Source of the DNA: Bacteroides muris (ex Afrizal et al. 2022)
GTDB taxonomy: Bacteria > Bacteroidota > Bacteroidia > Bacteroidales > Bacteroidaceae
NCBI RefSeq assembly: GCF_004793475.1
Contig: NZ_SRYZ01000019.1
Span: 1 to 64,000, forward strand
DNA: 64,000 nt
Direction: 5' to 3'
The number at the start of each line of letters is the position of its first letter. The stretch's first letter is position 1. This document shows positions 37,495 through 45,800 of this stretch, piece by piece. A model generated the notes under the pieces. It saw only the letters and a list, made by a program, of their open reading frames with translations. It did no database searches and was not told where the DNA came from. A program made the position numbers and the translations under genes.

Positions 37495-38838
37495 ATGAGA
37501 AAAGCTATTGAAACATTAAAGAATATATGGAAAATTGAGGATCTGAGACAACGGATCCTCATTACCATATTGTTTGTGGCAATTTACCGTTTCGGTTCGT
37601 ATGTCGTTTTGCCGGGTATCAATCCGTCAATGCTGGCACAATTGCATCAACAGACAAGCGAAGGTCTTTTAGCCTTGTTAAACATGTTTTCCGGAGGAGC
37701 ATTTTCCAATGCCTCTATTTTTGCATTGGGTATCATGCCGTACATCTCTGCCTCCATTGTGATTCAGTTGCTGGGTATTGCGGTTCCGTATTTCCAGAAA
37801 TTGCAGCGCGAAGGTGAGAGCGGTAGAAGAAAGATGAATCAATATACTCGTTATCTGACGATTCTTATTCTTTTGGTTCAGGCTCCTTCTTATTTGCTCA
37901 ATCTTAAGATGCAGGCTGGTCCTTCTTTAAATGCTTCATTAGATTGGACTCTGTTTATGTTTACTTCTACCATTATTTTAGCGGCTGGAAGTATGTTTAT
38001 TTTGTGGCTTGGTGAGAGAATTACGGATAAGGGTATCGGTAATGGTATTTCGCTGATTATCATGATTGGTATCATCGCCCGTCTGCCGCAGTCTTTATTC
38101 CAGGAATTGATTTCCCGTATGACGGACAAGACTGGTGGTTTGGTAATGTTCCTGATTGAGCTTGTTGTTCTGCTGGTTGTCATTGCATTCGCTATTCTTT
38201 TAGTGCAGGGAACTAGAAAGATTCCTGTTCAATATGCGAAGAAGATCGTGGGTAACAAGCAATATGGCGGTGCTAGACAGTATATTCCTTTGAAGGTGAA
38301 TGCTGCTAACGTGATGCCTATCATTTTTGCTCAGGCTATCATGTTTATTCCTATCACTCTTGTTGGGTTCTCGAATGTAAATGATGCAAGCGGTTTCGTA
38401 CGTGCATTGACTGATCATACAAGCTTTTGGTATAATTTGATTTTTGCAGTGTTGATTATATTGTTTACGTATTTCTACACTGCAATTACTATTAACCCGA
38501 CTCAGATGGCTGAAGATATGAAGAGAAACAATGGTTTTATTCCGGGTATCAAGCCAGGAAAGCAAACTGCCGAGTATATTGACGTGATTATGTCACGCAT
38601 TACTCTGCCTGGTTCTTTCTTCTTGGCCTTGGTTGCCATTATGCCTGCGTTTGCCGGTATATTTGGTGTGAAAGCTGAGTTTGCTCAATTCTTTGGCGGT
38701 ACATCTTTGTTAATCCTTGTGGGTGTGGTTCTTGATACTCTCCAGCAAGTAGAAAGTCATTTGTTGATGAGACATTATGACGGTTTGCTGAAATCCGGAC
38801 GTATTAAAGGCCGCAGTGGTAATGTAGCTGCATATTAA
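37495..38838 (+). CDS. secY: Preprotein translocase subunit SecY
   Basis: The 447-residue, ten-helix channel of the Sec translocon. The first helix is ILITILFVAIYRFGSYVVLPG. The plug region follows (LLALLNMFSGGAFSNASIFA). The cytosolic loops that bind SecA and ribosomes contain GTRKIPVQYAKKIVG and MKRNNGFIPGIKPGKQT (about residue 345). It partners with secE at 12.9 kb. map is 13 bp downstream. Confidence 0.98.
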   Translation: MRKAIETLKNIWKIEDLRQRILITILFVAIYRFGSYVVLPGINPSMLAQLHQQTSEGLLALLNMFSGGAFSNASIFALGIMPYISASIVIQLLGIAVPYFQKLQREGESGRRKMNQYTRYLTILILLVQAPSYLLNLKMQAGPSLNASLDWTLFMFTSTIILAAGSMFILWLGERITDKGIGNGISLIIMIGIIARLPQSLFQELISRMTDKTGGLVMFLIELVVLLVVIAFAILLVQGTRKIPVQYAKKIVGNKQYGGARQYIPLKVNAANVMPIIFAQAIMFIPITLVGFSNVNDASGFVRALTDHTSFWYNLIFAVLIILFTYFYTAITINPTQMAEDMKRNNGFIPGIKPGKQTAEYIDVIMSRITLPGSFFLALVAIMPAFAGIFGVKAEFAQFFGGTSLLILVGVVLDTLQQVESHLLMRHYDGLLKSGRIKGRSGNVAAY

Positions 38839-38851
38839 TCTTTTTTGAAGA

Positions 38852-39652
38852 ATGATATTTCTTAAAACAGAAGATGAAATAGAGTTGCTCCGCAAGAGTA
38901 ATTTGCTTGTTGGAAAGACGCTGGCTGAGATAGCTAAGGTTATAAAGCCCGGAGTGACAACAAAAGAGCTGGATAGGGTGGCAGAAGAGTTCATCAGAGA
39001 CAATGGTGCGGTTCCAACCTTTAAAGGTTTTCCGAATCAATATGGCGATTCTTTTCCAGCTTCTATTTGTACATCTGTAAATGATCAGGTGGTGCATGGA
39101 ATTCCGGGAGACGATGTGGTACTGAAAGAAGGGGATGTTGTATCTGTTGATTGTGGTACTTACATGAATGGCTTTTGCGGTGATTCGGCCTATACGTTTT
39201 GTGTGGGTGAAGTTGATGATGAGATTCGCAAATTGCTGAAGGTTACTAAAGAGGCATTGTACATAGGAATACAGAATGCCGTTCAAGGCAAGCGGTTGGG
39301 CGATATCGGATATGCGATACAACAGCACTGTGAGTCTAATTCTTATGGTGTAGTGCGTGAGTTTGTCGGTCATGGGATAGGTAAGGAGATGCATGAAGAC
39401 CCACAAGTCCCTAATTACGGAAAACGTGGTTATGGAACAATGTTGAAGAAAGGTTTGTGCATTGCTATTGAGCCGATGATAACTTTGGGTAGCCGACAAA
39501 TAGTAATGGAGCGTGACGGCTGGACGGTGAGGACAAAAGATCGCAAATGTGCTGCTCATTTTGAACATACGATAGCAGTCGGAGCTGGTGAAGCTGATAT
39601 ATTGTCGTCATTCGAGTTCATTGAAGAAGTATTAGGAGATAAAGCAATTTAA
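38852..39652 (+). CDS. map: Methionine aminopeptidase, type I
   Basis: Removes the initiator Met from nascent proteins. The 266-residue protein carries the five metal ligands: two Asp in VDCGTYMNGFCGDSAYTF (about residues 97-114), His in FVGHGIGKEMHEDP, Glu in AIEPMITLG and Glu in FEHTIAVG. The gene between secY and infA is typical of many bacteria outside Gammaproteobacteria. It is a short form without an SH3-binding zinc N-terminus. Confidence 0.97.
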   Translation: MIFLKTEDEIELLRKSNLLVGKTLAEIAKVIKPGVTTKELDRVAEEFIRDNGAVPTFKGFPNQYGDSFPASICTSVNDQVVHGIPGDDVVLKEGDVVSVDCGTYMNGFCGDSAYTFCVGEVDDEIRKLLKVTKEALYIGIQNAVQGKRLGDIGYAIQQHCESNSYGVVREFVGHGIGKEMHEDPQVPNYGKRGYGTMLKKGLCIAIEPMITLGSRQIVMERDGWTVRTKDRKCAAHFEHTIAVGAGEADILSSFEFIEEVLGDKAI

Positions 39653-39661
39653 AAAATTAAT

Positions 39662-39880
39662 ATGGCAAAGCAATCTGCAATAGAACAAGATGGAGTTATA
39701 GTTGAAGCATTGTCTAATGCAATGTTTCGTGTTGAATTAGAAAACGGACATGAGATTACTGCACATATTTCCGGTAAGATGCGGATGCATTACATCAAAA
39801 TTCTGCCAGGGGATAAGGTTAGAGTCGAAATGTCTCCTTACGATTTATCGAAAGGAAGAATTGTATTTAGATATAAATAA
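39662..39880 (+). CDS. infA: Translation initiation factor IF-1
   Basis: A 72-residue OB-fold factor that occupies the A site during initiation. The sequence [20 protein letters not shown], then [20 protein letters not shown] and [17 protein letters not shown], is close to the family consensus. It is 9 bp after map and 9 bp before rpmJ. Confidence 0.98.
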   Translation: MAKQSAIEQDGVIVEALSNAMFRVELENGHEITAHISGKMRMHYIKILPGDKVRVEMSPYDLSKGRIVFRYK

Positions 39881-39889
39881 AATTAAGAT

Positions 39890-40006
39890 ATGAAAGTAAG
39901 AGCATCCTTAAAGAAACGTACGCCAGAGTGTAAGATTGTTAGACGTAATGGCCGTTTGTATGTTATTAACAAGAAAAATCCTAAGTATAAACAACGTCAA
40001 GGATAA
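39890..40006 (+). CDS. rpmJ: 50S ribosomal protein bL36, zinc-free form
   Basis: A 38-residue protein found directly downstream of inf[21 protein letters not shown], then [18 protein letters not shown]. Only one Cys remains of the usual CxxC...CxxxxH zinc site, so it is the zinc-independent type. Together with the zinc-free uS14 in this cluster, it suggests a ribosome economical in zinc. Confidence 0.95.
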   Translation: MKVRASLKKRTPECKIVRRNGRLYVINKKNPKYKQRQG

Positions 40007-40040
40007 TATTATTATTTTTGCAAAAAAAATAATTTAGTAT

Positions 40041-40421
40041 ATGGCTATAAGAATAGTTGGTGTCGATTTGCCTCAAAACAAGAGAGGTGAAGTTGCGTTG
40101 ACCTATGTATATGGTATAGGTCGTAGTAGTTCAGCAAAAATTTTGGATAAAGCAGGTGTTGACAGAGACCTGAAAGTAAAAGACTGGACGGATGATCAGG
40201 CTGCCAAGATTCGTGAGATCATTGGTGCAGAGTATAAGGTTGAAGGTGATCTTCGTTCTGAAGTTCAATTGAACATTAAGCGTTTAATGGATATCGGTTG
40301 TTATCGTGGCGTTCGTCATCGTATTGGTCTTCCTGTAAGAGGTCAGAGCACGAAGAACAATGCCCGTACTCGCAAGGGTAGAAAGAAAACCGTTGCTAAT
40401 AAGAAAAAAGCTACTAAATAA
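40041..40421 (+). CDS. rpsM: 30S ribosomal protein uS13
   Basis: A 126-residue head protein forming bridges with the large subunit. It starts [20 protein letters not shown] and has the helix-two-turns-helix motif ([19 protein letters not shown]). The basic end includes [20 protein letters not shown], then a Lys/Arg-rich tail that reaches the P-site tRNA. It opens the alpha gene block. Confidence 0.98.
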   Translation: MAIRIVGVDLPQNKRGEVALTYVYGIGRSSSAKILDKAGVDRDLKVKDWTDDQAAKIREIIGAEYKVEGDLRSEVQLNIKRLMDIGCYRGVRHRIGLPVRGQSTKNNARTRKGRKKTVANKKKATK

Positions 40422-40432
40422 TAATTGTTGAT

Positions 40433-40822
40433 ATGGCAAAAAAAACAGTTGCAGCAAAAAAGAGAAATGTGAAGGTTGATGCTAATGGACAGTTGCATGT
40501 TCATTCATCTTTTAACAACATTATTGTTTCTCTGGCAAATAGCGAAGGTCAGATTATTTCTTGGTCTTCTGCCGGAAAGATGGGTTTTAGAGGTTCAAAG
40601 AAGAACACTCCCTACGCAGCACAGATGGCTGCTCAAGATTGTGCTAAGATAGCATACGATCTTGGCTTGAGAAAGGTAAAAGCATATGTGAAGGGTCCGG
40701 GTAACGGACGTGAGTCTGCTATCAGAACTATCCATGGTGCAGGTATTGAAGTTACTGAAATCATTGATGTGACTCCGCTTCCGCATAACGGTTGTCGTCC
40801 TCCGAAAAGACGTAGAGTTTAA
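40433..40822 (+). CDS. rpsK: 30S ribosomal protein uS11
   Basis: A 129-residue platform protein. It includes [40 protein letters not shown] and the C-terminal [18 protein letters not shown], all at the expected places. The gap to rpsD is 116 bp, one of the longest inside the alpha block, and may hold regulatory sequence. Confidence 0.98.
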   Translation: MAKKTVAAKKRNVKVDANGQLHVHSSFNNIIVSLANSEGQIISWSSAGKMGFRGSKKNTPYAAQMAAQDCAKIAYDLGLRKVKAYVKGPGNGRESAIRTIHGAGIEVTEIIDVTPLPHNGCRPPKRRRV

Positions 40823-40938
40823 AATTTACCTTTAATAGAAGTGAGACTTGATTTTGTTATTGGATTGTAAACTTTCTCTCTGCAATCGCGGCTGCAACAA
40901 ATTGAGTTCATGAATAAACAATTAAATATTTAAAAGAA

Positions 40939-41544
40939 ATGGCTAGATATACTGGACCAAAATCAAGAATAGCCCGTAAATTCGGTGAAGGTATCTTTGG
41001 AGCAGATAAAGTATTGTCAAAGAAGAACTATCCTCCCGGACAGCACGGTAATTCCAGAAAGAGAAAGACTTCTGAATACGGTGTTCAACTTCGTGAGAAA
41101 CAGAAAGCCAAATATACTTATGGCGTTTTGGAAAAACAATTCCGCAATTTGTTCGAAAAAGCAGCTACTGCTAAAGGTATTACCGGTGAGGTGCTTCTTC
41201 AATTGTTAGAGGGCCGTTTGGACAACATTGTTTTCCGTTTGGGTATTGCTCCTACTCGTGCAGCTGCTCGTCAGTTGGTGAGCCACAAGCACATTACTGT
41301 AGATGGTGAAGTTGTGAATATTCCTTCTTATGCAGTAAAACCGGGTCAGGTGATTGGTGTTCGTGAAAGATCCAAATCATTGGAAGTTATCGCTAACTCA
41401 TTGGCTGGCTTTAACCATAGCAAATATCCTTGGTTGGAATGGGATGATAACTCTAAGGTTGGCAAATTGCTGCATGTACCTGAGAGAGCAGACATTCCTG
41501 AAAACATTAAAGAGCATTTGATCGTAGAATTGTATTCTAAATAA
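40939..41544 (+). CDS. rpsD: 30S ribosomal protein uS4
   Basis: A 201-residue primary 16S-binding protein and fidelity factor. It starts [20 protein letters not shown]; the N-terminal Cys cluster of zinc-type uS4 is absent. The S4 RNA-binding domain is clear in [20 protein letters not shown] and [20 protein letters not shown]. In E. coli S4 represses the alpha operon; the 116-bp leader here could serve this, but no pseudoknot was identified. Confidence 0.98.
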   Translation: MARYTGPKSRIARKFGEGIFGADKVLSKKNYPPGQHGNSRKRKTSEYGVQLREKQKAKYTYGVLEKQFRNLFEKAATAKGITGEVLLQLLEGRLDNIVFRLGIAPTRAAARQLVSHKHITVDGEVVNIPSYAVKPGQVIGVRERSKSLEVIANSLAGFNHSKYPWLEWDDNSKVGKLLHVPERADIPENIKEHLIVELYSK

Positions 41545-41555
41545 TAATTAATTTC

Positions 41556-42548
41556 ATGGCGATATTAGCATTTCAAAAACCTGATAAAGTATTAATGTTG
41601 GAAGCGGACTCTAGATTCGGAAAATTCGAATTTCGTCCGTTGGAACCCGGTTTCGGTATTACCGTGGGTAATGCACTGCGCCGCATCCTGCTTTCTTCAT
41701 TGGAAGGTTTTGCTATCACTACTATCAAGATAGACGGTGTTGAGCATGAATTTTCCAGTGTTCCGGGAGCAAAAGAGGATGTTACTAACATTATCTTGAA
41801 TCTGAAACAGGTGAGATTCAAGCAAGTAGTTGAAGAATTCGAGAGTGAGAAAGTAAGTATTACAGTCGAGAATTCAAGTGAATTTAAAGCAGGTGACATA
41901 GGTAAGTATTTGACTGGATTTGAAGTGTTAAATCCTGAATTAGTTATTTGTCATTTAGATTCAAAGTCGACTATGCAGATAGATATTACGATTAACAAAG
42001 GTCGTGGTTATGTTCCTGCTGATGAAAACCGCGAATATTGCACTGATGTGAACGTAATTCCTATCGATTCTATTTATACTCCGATACGTAATGTGAAGTA
42101 TCAGGTAGAGAACTTCCGTGTAGAGCAGAAGACCGACTACGAGAAACTGGTACTTGAAATTACTACCGACGGTTCCATCCATCCGAAGGAAGCTCTGAAA
42201 GAAGCTGCGAAAATTCTGATTTATCACTTCATGCTCTTCTCTGATGAGAAGATTACGCTGGAAACAAATGATGTTGACGGTAACGAAGAATTTGATGAAG
42301 AAGTATTGCACATGCGTCAGTTGCTGAAGACCAAGCTTGTTGATATGGATCTCTCTGTACGTGCCCTCAACTGTTTGAAGGCTGCGGATGTAGAGACTCT
42401 CGGTGACTTGGTGCAATTCAACAAGACGGATTTGCTGAAGTTCAGAAACTTCGGAAAGAAATCGCTTACCGAGCTTGATGATTTGCTGGAAAGTCTGAAT
42501 CTGTCGTTTGGAACTGATATTTCTAAATATAAATTAGATAAAGAATAA
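41556..42548 (+). CDS. rpoA: DNA-directed RNA polymerase subunit alpha
   Basis: The 330-residue alpha subunit. The N-terminal assembly domain includes [20 protein letters not shown] and [18 protein letters not shown]. After a linker rich in acidic residues ([13 protein letters not shown]), the C-terminal domain (about residues 255-320) carries the DNA- and activator-contact helices: [20 protein letters not shown] and [20 protein letters not shown]. It is 11 bp after rpsD. Confidence 0.99.
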   Translation: MAILAFQKPDKVLMLEADSRFGKFEFRPLEPGFGITVGNALRRILLSSLEGFAITTIKIDGVEHEFSSVPGAKEDVTNIILNLKQVRFKQVVEEFESEKVSITVENSSEFKAGDIGKYLTGFEVLNPELVICHLDSKSTMQIDITINKGRGYVPADENREYCTDVNVIPIDSIYTPIRNVKYQVENFRVEQKTDYEKLVLEITTDGSIHPKEALKEAAKILIYHFMLFSDEKITLETNDVDGNEEFDEEVLHMRQLLKTKLVDMDLSVRALNCLKAADVETLGDLVQFNKTDLLKFRNFGKKSLTELDDLLESLNLSFGTDISKYKLDKE

Positions 42549-42551
42549 AAG

Positions 42552-43055
42552 ATGAGACATAATAAGAAATTCAACCATTTGGGTCGTACTGCCTCTCATA
42601 GAAACGCTATGTTGGCTAATATGGCGTGTTCTTTGATTAAGCACAAAAGAATCACTACGACCGTTGCAAAGGCTAAGGCTTTGAAGAAGTTTGTTGAGCC
42701 TTTGATTACAAAGGCTAAAGATGATACGACTAATTCTCGTCGTGTTGTATTTAGCAATTTGCAAGACAAGTATGCTGTAACTGAACTGTTTAAAGAAATC
42801 TCTGTGAAGATTGCTGATCGTCCGGGTGGTTACACTCGTATTATCAAGACTGGTAACCGTTTGGGTGACAATGCTGAAATGTGCTTCATTGAACTCGTTG
42901 ACTATAACGAAAACATGGCTAAGGAAAAGGTTGCCAAGAAAGCTACCCGTACTCGCCGTTCAAAGAAGTCTGCCGCTGCTGAAGCTGCTCCTGCTGCCGA
43001 AACTGCTGCACCGGTTGCCGAGGCTCCTGCTACTGAGGAAGCTAAAGCTGAATAA
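42552..43055 (+). CDS. rplQ: 50S ribosomal protein bL17 with Ala/Glu-rich tail
   Basis: A 167-residue bL17, clearly longer than the roughly 120-127 residues of proteobacterial members. The core is standard ([60 protein letters not shown]). Beyond about residue 122 it has a basic stretch ([20 protein letters not shown]), then a low-complexity Ala/Pro/Glu/Thr tail of about 30 residues. Such tails occur in Bacteroidota; their role is unknown. It is the last gene of the cluster. Confidence 0.97.
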   Translation: MRHNKKFNHLGRTASHRNAMLANMACSLIKHKRITTTVAKAKALKKFVEPLITKAKDDTTNSRRVVFSNLQDKYAVTELFKEISVKIADRPGGYTRIIKTGNRLGDNAEMCFIELVDYNENMAKEKVAKKATRTRRSKKSAAAEAAPAAETAAPVAEAPATEEAKAE

Positions 43056-43080
43056 TTCAACTATTCTTTTTAATATATGG

Positions 43081-43114
43081 AAGCCGTCCCAATTTGTTTG
43101 GGGCGGCTTTTTTT
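43081..43114 (+). terminator. Terminator at the end of the ribosomal cluster
   Basis: AAGCCGTCCC (43081-43090) pairs with GGGGCGGCTT (43100-43109), with one G-T wobble, and the stem runs into seven T. A canonical intrinsic terminator. Confidence 0.92.
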
Positions 43115-43197
43115 AGTGATAGTCAGAAGTTGTTTTCCGGGGGCATAACGCATTTTGGTAAGCATCAACGTACGCATCAACCGAAGTACATATTTTG

Positions 43198-43256
43198 AAG
43201 GTTATAGGTGTGATGCAATTTTGCAGCCTAATATTGCAACAACTATAACCTTTTTA
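43198..43256. repeat. 10-bp inverted repeat upstream of the MITE-like element
   Basis: AAGGTTATAG (43198-43207) and CTATAACCTT (43243-43252) enclose 35 bp that holds TTTTGCAG and ATTGCAA; a T-run follows the right arm. It may be a weak terminator or the scar of an older insertion. No gene is visible in 43115-43320. Confidence 0.4.
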
Positions 43257-43320
43257 TTTATGACAAAATAGTAGTGGTGCGATAAAAATCTAACCATAAT
43301 TATTAAACAATTAGTATTTA

Positions 43321-43493
43321 GAGCCTGCTTAAATTTTGCCCGACACTGTTTTGCGATTTGTTTTCGAGGATATTTTTCAGTTTTTGTGAGGAACATAACG
43401 GGCTATGTGCCGAATAGACACAGGAAAACAGGACGAAAATAAACTCAAAAGAAGCTGAATAAAGAATTTTCTAAGCAAAATCTGAACAGGCTC
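43321..43493. mobile_element. MITE-like element, 173 bp
   Basis: Terminal inverted repeats of 19 bp (GAGCCTGCTTAAATTTTGC at 43321-43339 and its complement, 16 of 19 matching, at 43475-43493) bound a non-coding AT-rich core. TTA flanks both ends, a possible 3-bp target duplication. No transposase lies inside, so it would have to be moved in trans. A minus-strand frame reading from it (MFLTKTEKYPRKQIAKQCRA) is probably not a real gene. Confidence 0.6.
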
Positions 43494-43716
43494 TTAATTA
43501 AATACAAGGGTATATTGATTTTTTGATTTGAATTTGATTTACTTATGACCAAGCAGGACTCGGCAATCAATTCAAATCAAGATGTCAAGATGCTCTCTTT
43601 ATTTGATGATTTTAAGGAGTGTGTCAAAACCCTCTTTTTAACAAGATCACCCTTGCTGCAGATATCTGTGACAGGGGTGATTTTCATATTTTTGGTGTTT
43701 TTACACATCCCCAGTA

Positions 43717-44030
43717 ATGACAAAACAAGAGTTTTTAGAGATTCAATCCGAAGTATTATCTGGTGGGAAACCGTTAAAGTTTATTTTAGCAGAGTTTGGA
43801 GTTCCTTATTCAACTTATAACTACTGGCGCAATAAATTTACATCCAAGGATGAGAATTTGCCCATAGCACCTATGTCTATAAAGGAACCGGAAGTTACTG
43901 AAAGTTATTCAACTTTTGAGAATGTAGATGTAACCGGTGTCGTGTTGTTTTTTTCTAATGGATTCCGAGTTCATTTCGGTCGTGGAGGTGACCATGTTTT
44001 AATGGAACTGCTAAATAAGAGAGCAAGCAT
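43717..44030 (+). pseudogene. IS66 accessory protein TnpA-like, 3' end lost
   Basis: About 105 codons encode a helix-turn-helix part (LEIQSEVLSGGKPLKFILAE, VPYSTYNYWRNKF) and the conserved end VVLFFSNGFRVHFGRGGDHV, followed by LMELLNK. This resembles the small first ORF of Bacteroides IS66 elements. The frame then runs on past the deletion point without its own stop, to 44241, through sequence that belongs to the transposase gene in another frame. It is therefore a broken gene. Confidence 0.7.
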
Positions 44031-44033
44031 GTC

Positions 44034-44585
44034 CGTCCGAATGATACAGTGCGTTATCATCTGTGTCCCGGATGCACACATATGCGCAGGAGCTTATTGC
44101 TCCCATACCTTTGTTGCCTATTATACAAGGATGTTCCCGGAGCAAGTCTTCCGGCTGAAATTCTCTTGCAGAAATATGAATACCACATGCCGTTCTACTG
44201 CCGGATCAAAGAGTTGGCACATTTGGGTATGGCCGGGCTGAAGGAAGCAACCATTACCGGCTGGTTCAATCGTTCGGTGGAACTGTTGCGGCCTCTGTAT
44301 AATGCCTTGGTAAAGGAAATGCTGAAAAGTGACTACTGTCAGGCTGATGAGACGACCACCAATGTAATCAATCCTGAAAAGCATGCTACAGACCGTGAAT
44401 ATGTCTGGATGATACGTGCCGTTACGGAGAAACTTGCAGCCTTCTTCTATGAGGAGGGCTCCAGATTCGGAAAAATTATAAAGAATCTCACAGACAGGCA
44501 CAATTGCAACGGATATCTACAGTGTGACGGTTTTGCCGGTAATACTTCTGCCTACAAGCCTCATATCCTTCACCTTAGGTGGTAA
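44034..44585 (+). pseudogene. IS66 transposase (TnpC) fragment with frameshifts
   Basis: The frame from 44034 reads RYHLCPGCT, then shifts: the family-like AQELIAPIPLLPIIQG lies one frame over at about 44088-44135. It returns for SLPAEILLQKYEYHMPFYCR, LAHLGMAGLKEATITGWFNR and the DDE-region text DYCQADETTTNVINPEKHAT. It stops after LQCDGFAGNTSAYK, well short of a full transposase. Two compensating indels, a missing N-terminus and a missing C-terminus make it inactive. Confidence 0.72.
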
Positions 44586-44692
44586 TAGGTTGTATGCTAG
44601 TTGTTTATGGTGAAACTTGATTTGAAGGATGACGGCATTTAAGAGCGTGCTGCATTGAACAAAATCGGAGAAAGAACTGTTTTAATTTGCAT

Positions 44693-45112
44693 ATGGATAT
44701 GACCGGATTTTTAAGACTCATAGGATTCATGGTGTTTGCATTGGCTGTATGGCAAATAGCGGACGATGTATTTGCTGGCGAGGCAGCAAATAGAGGGAAT
44801 GTTGTAGATGCGAAGGTGATTCTGGTACATGAAGAGACGGATTCTTGTGTTTCGGTGCCTCCATTGCCTTATTTACCGGATGCAGAGCTGGCGGGTATCG
44901 GTGGGCAGGTACGTTTGCTGGCATATTCTCGTATAAAGCGTTTTTTTCCTGCAGAATATATCTTTTCCTTAAAAGATAGGATGGGCGGATTGGTTCGAAG
45001 AGAGCTTGCTTTGTCCCGATGCCGTGAGAGGCTTTATGAAACTGCTGTCTATTATCGTTGCCAGCCGGTGTGCGAATATTACATTTTCACACTGAGGCGT
45101 ATTCTCATTTAG
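44693..45112 (+). CDS. Hypothetical protein with N-terminal signal or anchor
   Basis: A 139-residue protein I do not recognise. It starts at the ATG at 44693 (MDMTGFLRLIGFMVFALAVW), which forms a signal peptide or anchor ending near VFAGEA. The rest is soluble: a middle part with Pro-rich SVPPLPYLPDAELAG and a C-terminal half rich in Arg and Cys (RRELALSRCRERLYETAVYY, then RCQPVCEYYIFTLRRILI). Three Cys in the last third could form disulfides if exported. It follows the IS66 remnant and precedes another small unknown gene. Confidence 0.6.
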   Translation: MDMTGFLRLIGFMVFALAVWQIADDVFAGEAANRGNVVDAKVILVHEETDSCVSVPPLPYLPDAELAGIGGQVRLLAYSRIKRFFPAEYIFSLKDRMGGLVRRELALSRCRERLYETAVYYRCQPVCEYYIFTLRRILI

Positions 45113-45220
45113 TATTTTATCGAATCTCTCTTTTTCCCTTGTGTATGGTCAGACTATGTGTTTTTGCAGGGGGATACTGTATTTTCATTTCTGATAAATT
45201 CATTAAAGCATATTATAATT

Positions 45221-45760
45221 ATGGCAACTCAAACTATTGACGCAACTCTTTTTGCGTCTTCACATCCCGATATTGTAAAGCGTACCAGTGTTTCAGGACT
45301 TGTCTTTTCAGTAGCTATGCTGCTGGTCGGTATTTTTATCTTTGCATCTATTTTTAAGATGAGTGACAGATCTTCCACCCTCAGTATGGCTTTGATGGTG
45401 CTGGCTACGGCATTCGTCTTGCTTGGCGTGTTCCGTCTGTTCTGGAAATCGAAGGAAGTGGTTTATTTGCCGACGGGCAGTGTGACTAAGGAACGCAGTG
45501 TTTTCTTTGATTTGAAATATTTGGGCAGACTCACGGATATGATTGAGAATGAACAGCTGAATGGCGAGACTGAAATACGAAGTAGCGGCAGCGGAAATGT
45601 GCGCATGAATGTGATGATTTCGCAGGACAATAAATTTGCGGCTGTACAGTTGTATCAATTTGTGCCTTACGCGTATACTCCGGTAACTTCCGTACGCTAC
45701 TTTACGGGTAGCGATGCGGTTGCGGTGTCTACTTTCCTGGAGAAGTGTAAAACTGCATAA
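45221..45760 (+). CDS. Hypothetical protein with two membrane helices
   Basis: A 179-residue protein, not recognised. The start is the ATG at 45221 (MATQTIDATLFASSHPDIVK). Two hydrophobic helices (VFSVAMLLVGIFIFASIFKM and ALMVLATAFVLLGVFRLFW, about residues 28-75) are followed by a cytosolic domain of about 100 residues (KEVVYLPTGSVTKERSVFFD, FAAVQLYQFVPYAYTPVTSV, FTGSDAVAVSTFLEKCK). The layout resembles small bacterial proteins with a PH-like C-terminus; that is only an impression. Confidence 0.65.
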   Translation: MATQTIDATLFASSHPDIVKRTSVSGLVFSVAMLLVGIFIFASIFKMSDRSSTLSMALMVLATAFVLLGVFRLFWKSKEVVYLPTGSVTKERSVFFDLKYLGRLTDMIENEQLNGETEIRSSGSGNVRMNVMISQDNKFAAVQLYQFVPYAYTPVTSVRYFTGSDAVAVSTFLEKCKTA

Positions 45761-45800
45761 TCAGTCAAAGAGTTGGACTTGACTTCAACTGCAGCGGGGA

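Larger units (their letters stand above)
43545..44585 (+). mobile_element. Degenerate IS66-family remnant
   Basis: Contains an IS66 accessory gene (tnpA-like) joined almost directly to an internal piece of the IS66 transposase gene. The accessory tnpB gene, the N-terminal part of the transposase and its C-terminal end are missing. The segment before tnpA (43545-43716) has an open frame of about 57 codons (MTKQDSAINSNQDVKMLSLF) of unknown origin. I could not identify intact terminal repeats, so the outer limits are approximate. Confidence 0.75.

Noticed and set aside
43202..43396. Minus-strand frame MFLTKTEKYPRKQIAKQCRA over the MITE-like element
   Set aside because: It spans the element end and its flank and has no promoter or ribosome site; probably a by-product of the repeat.
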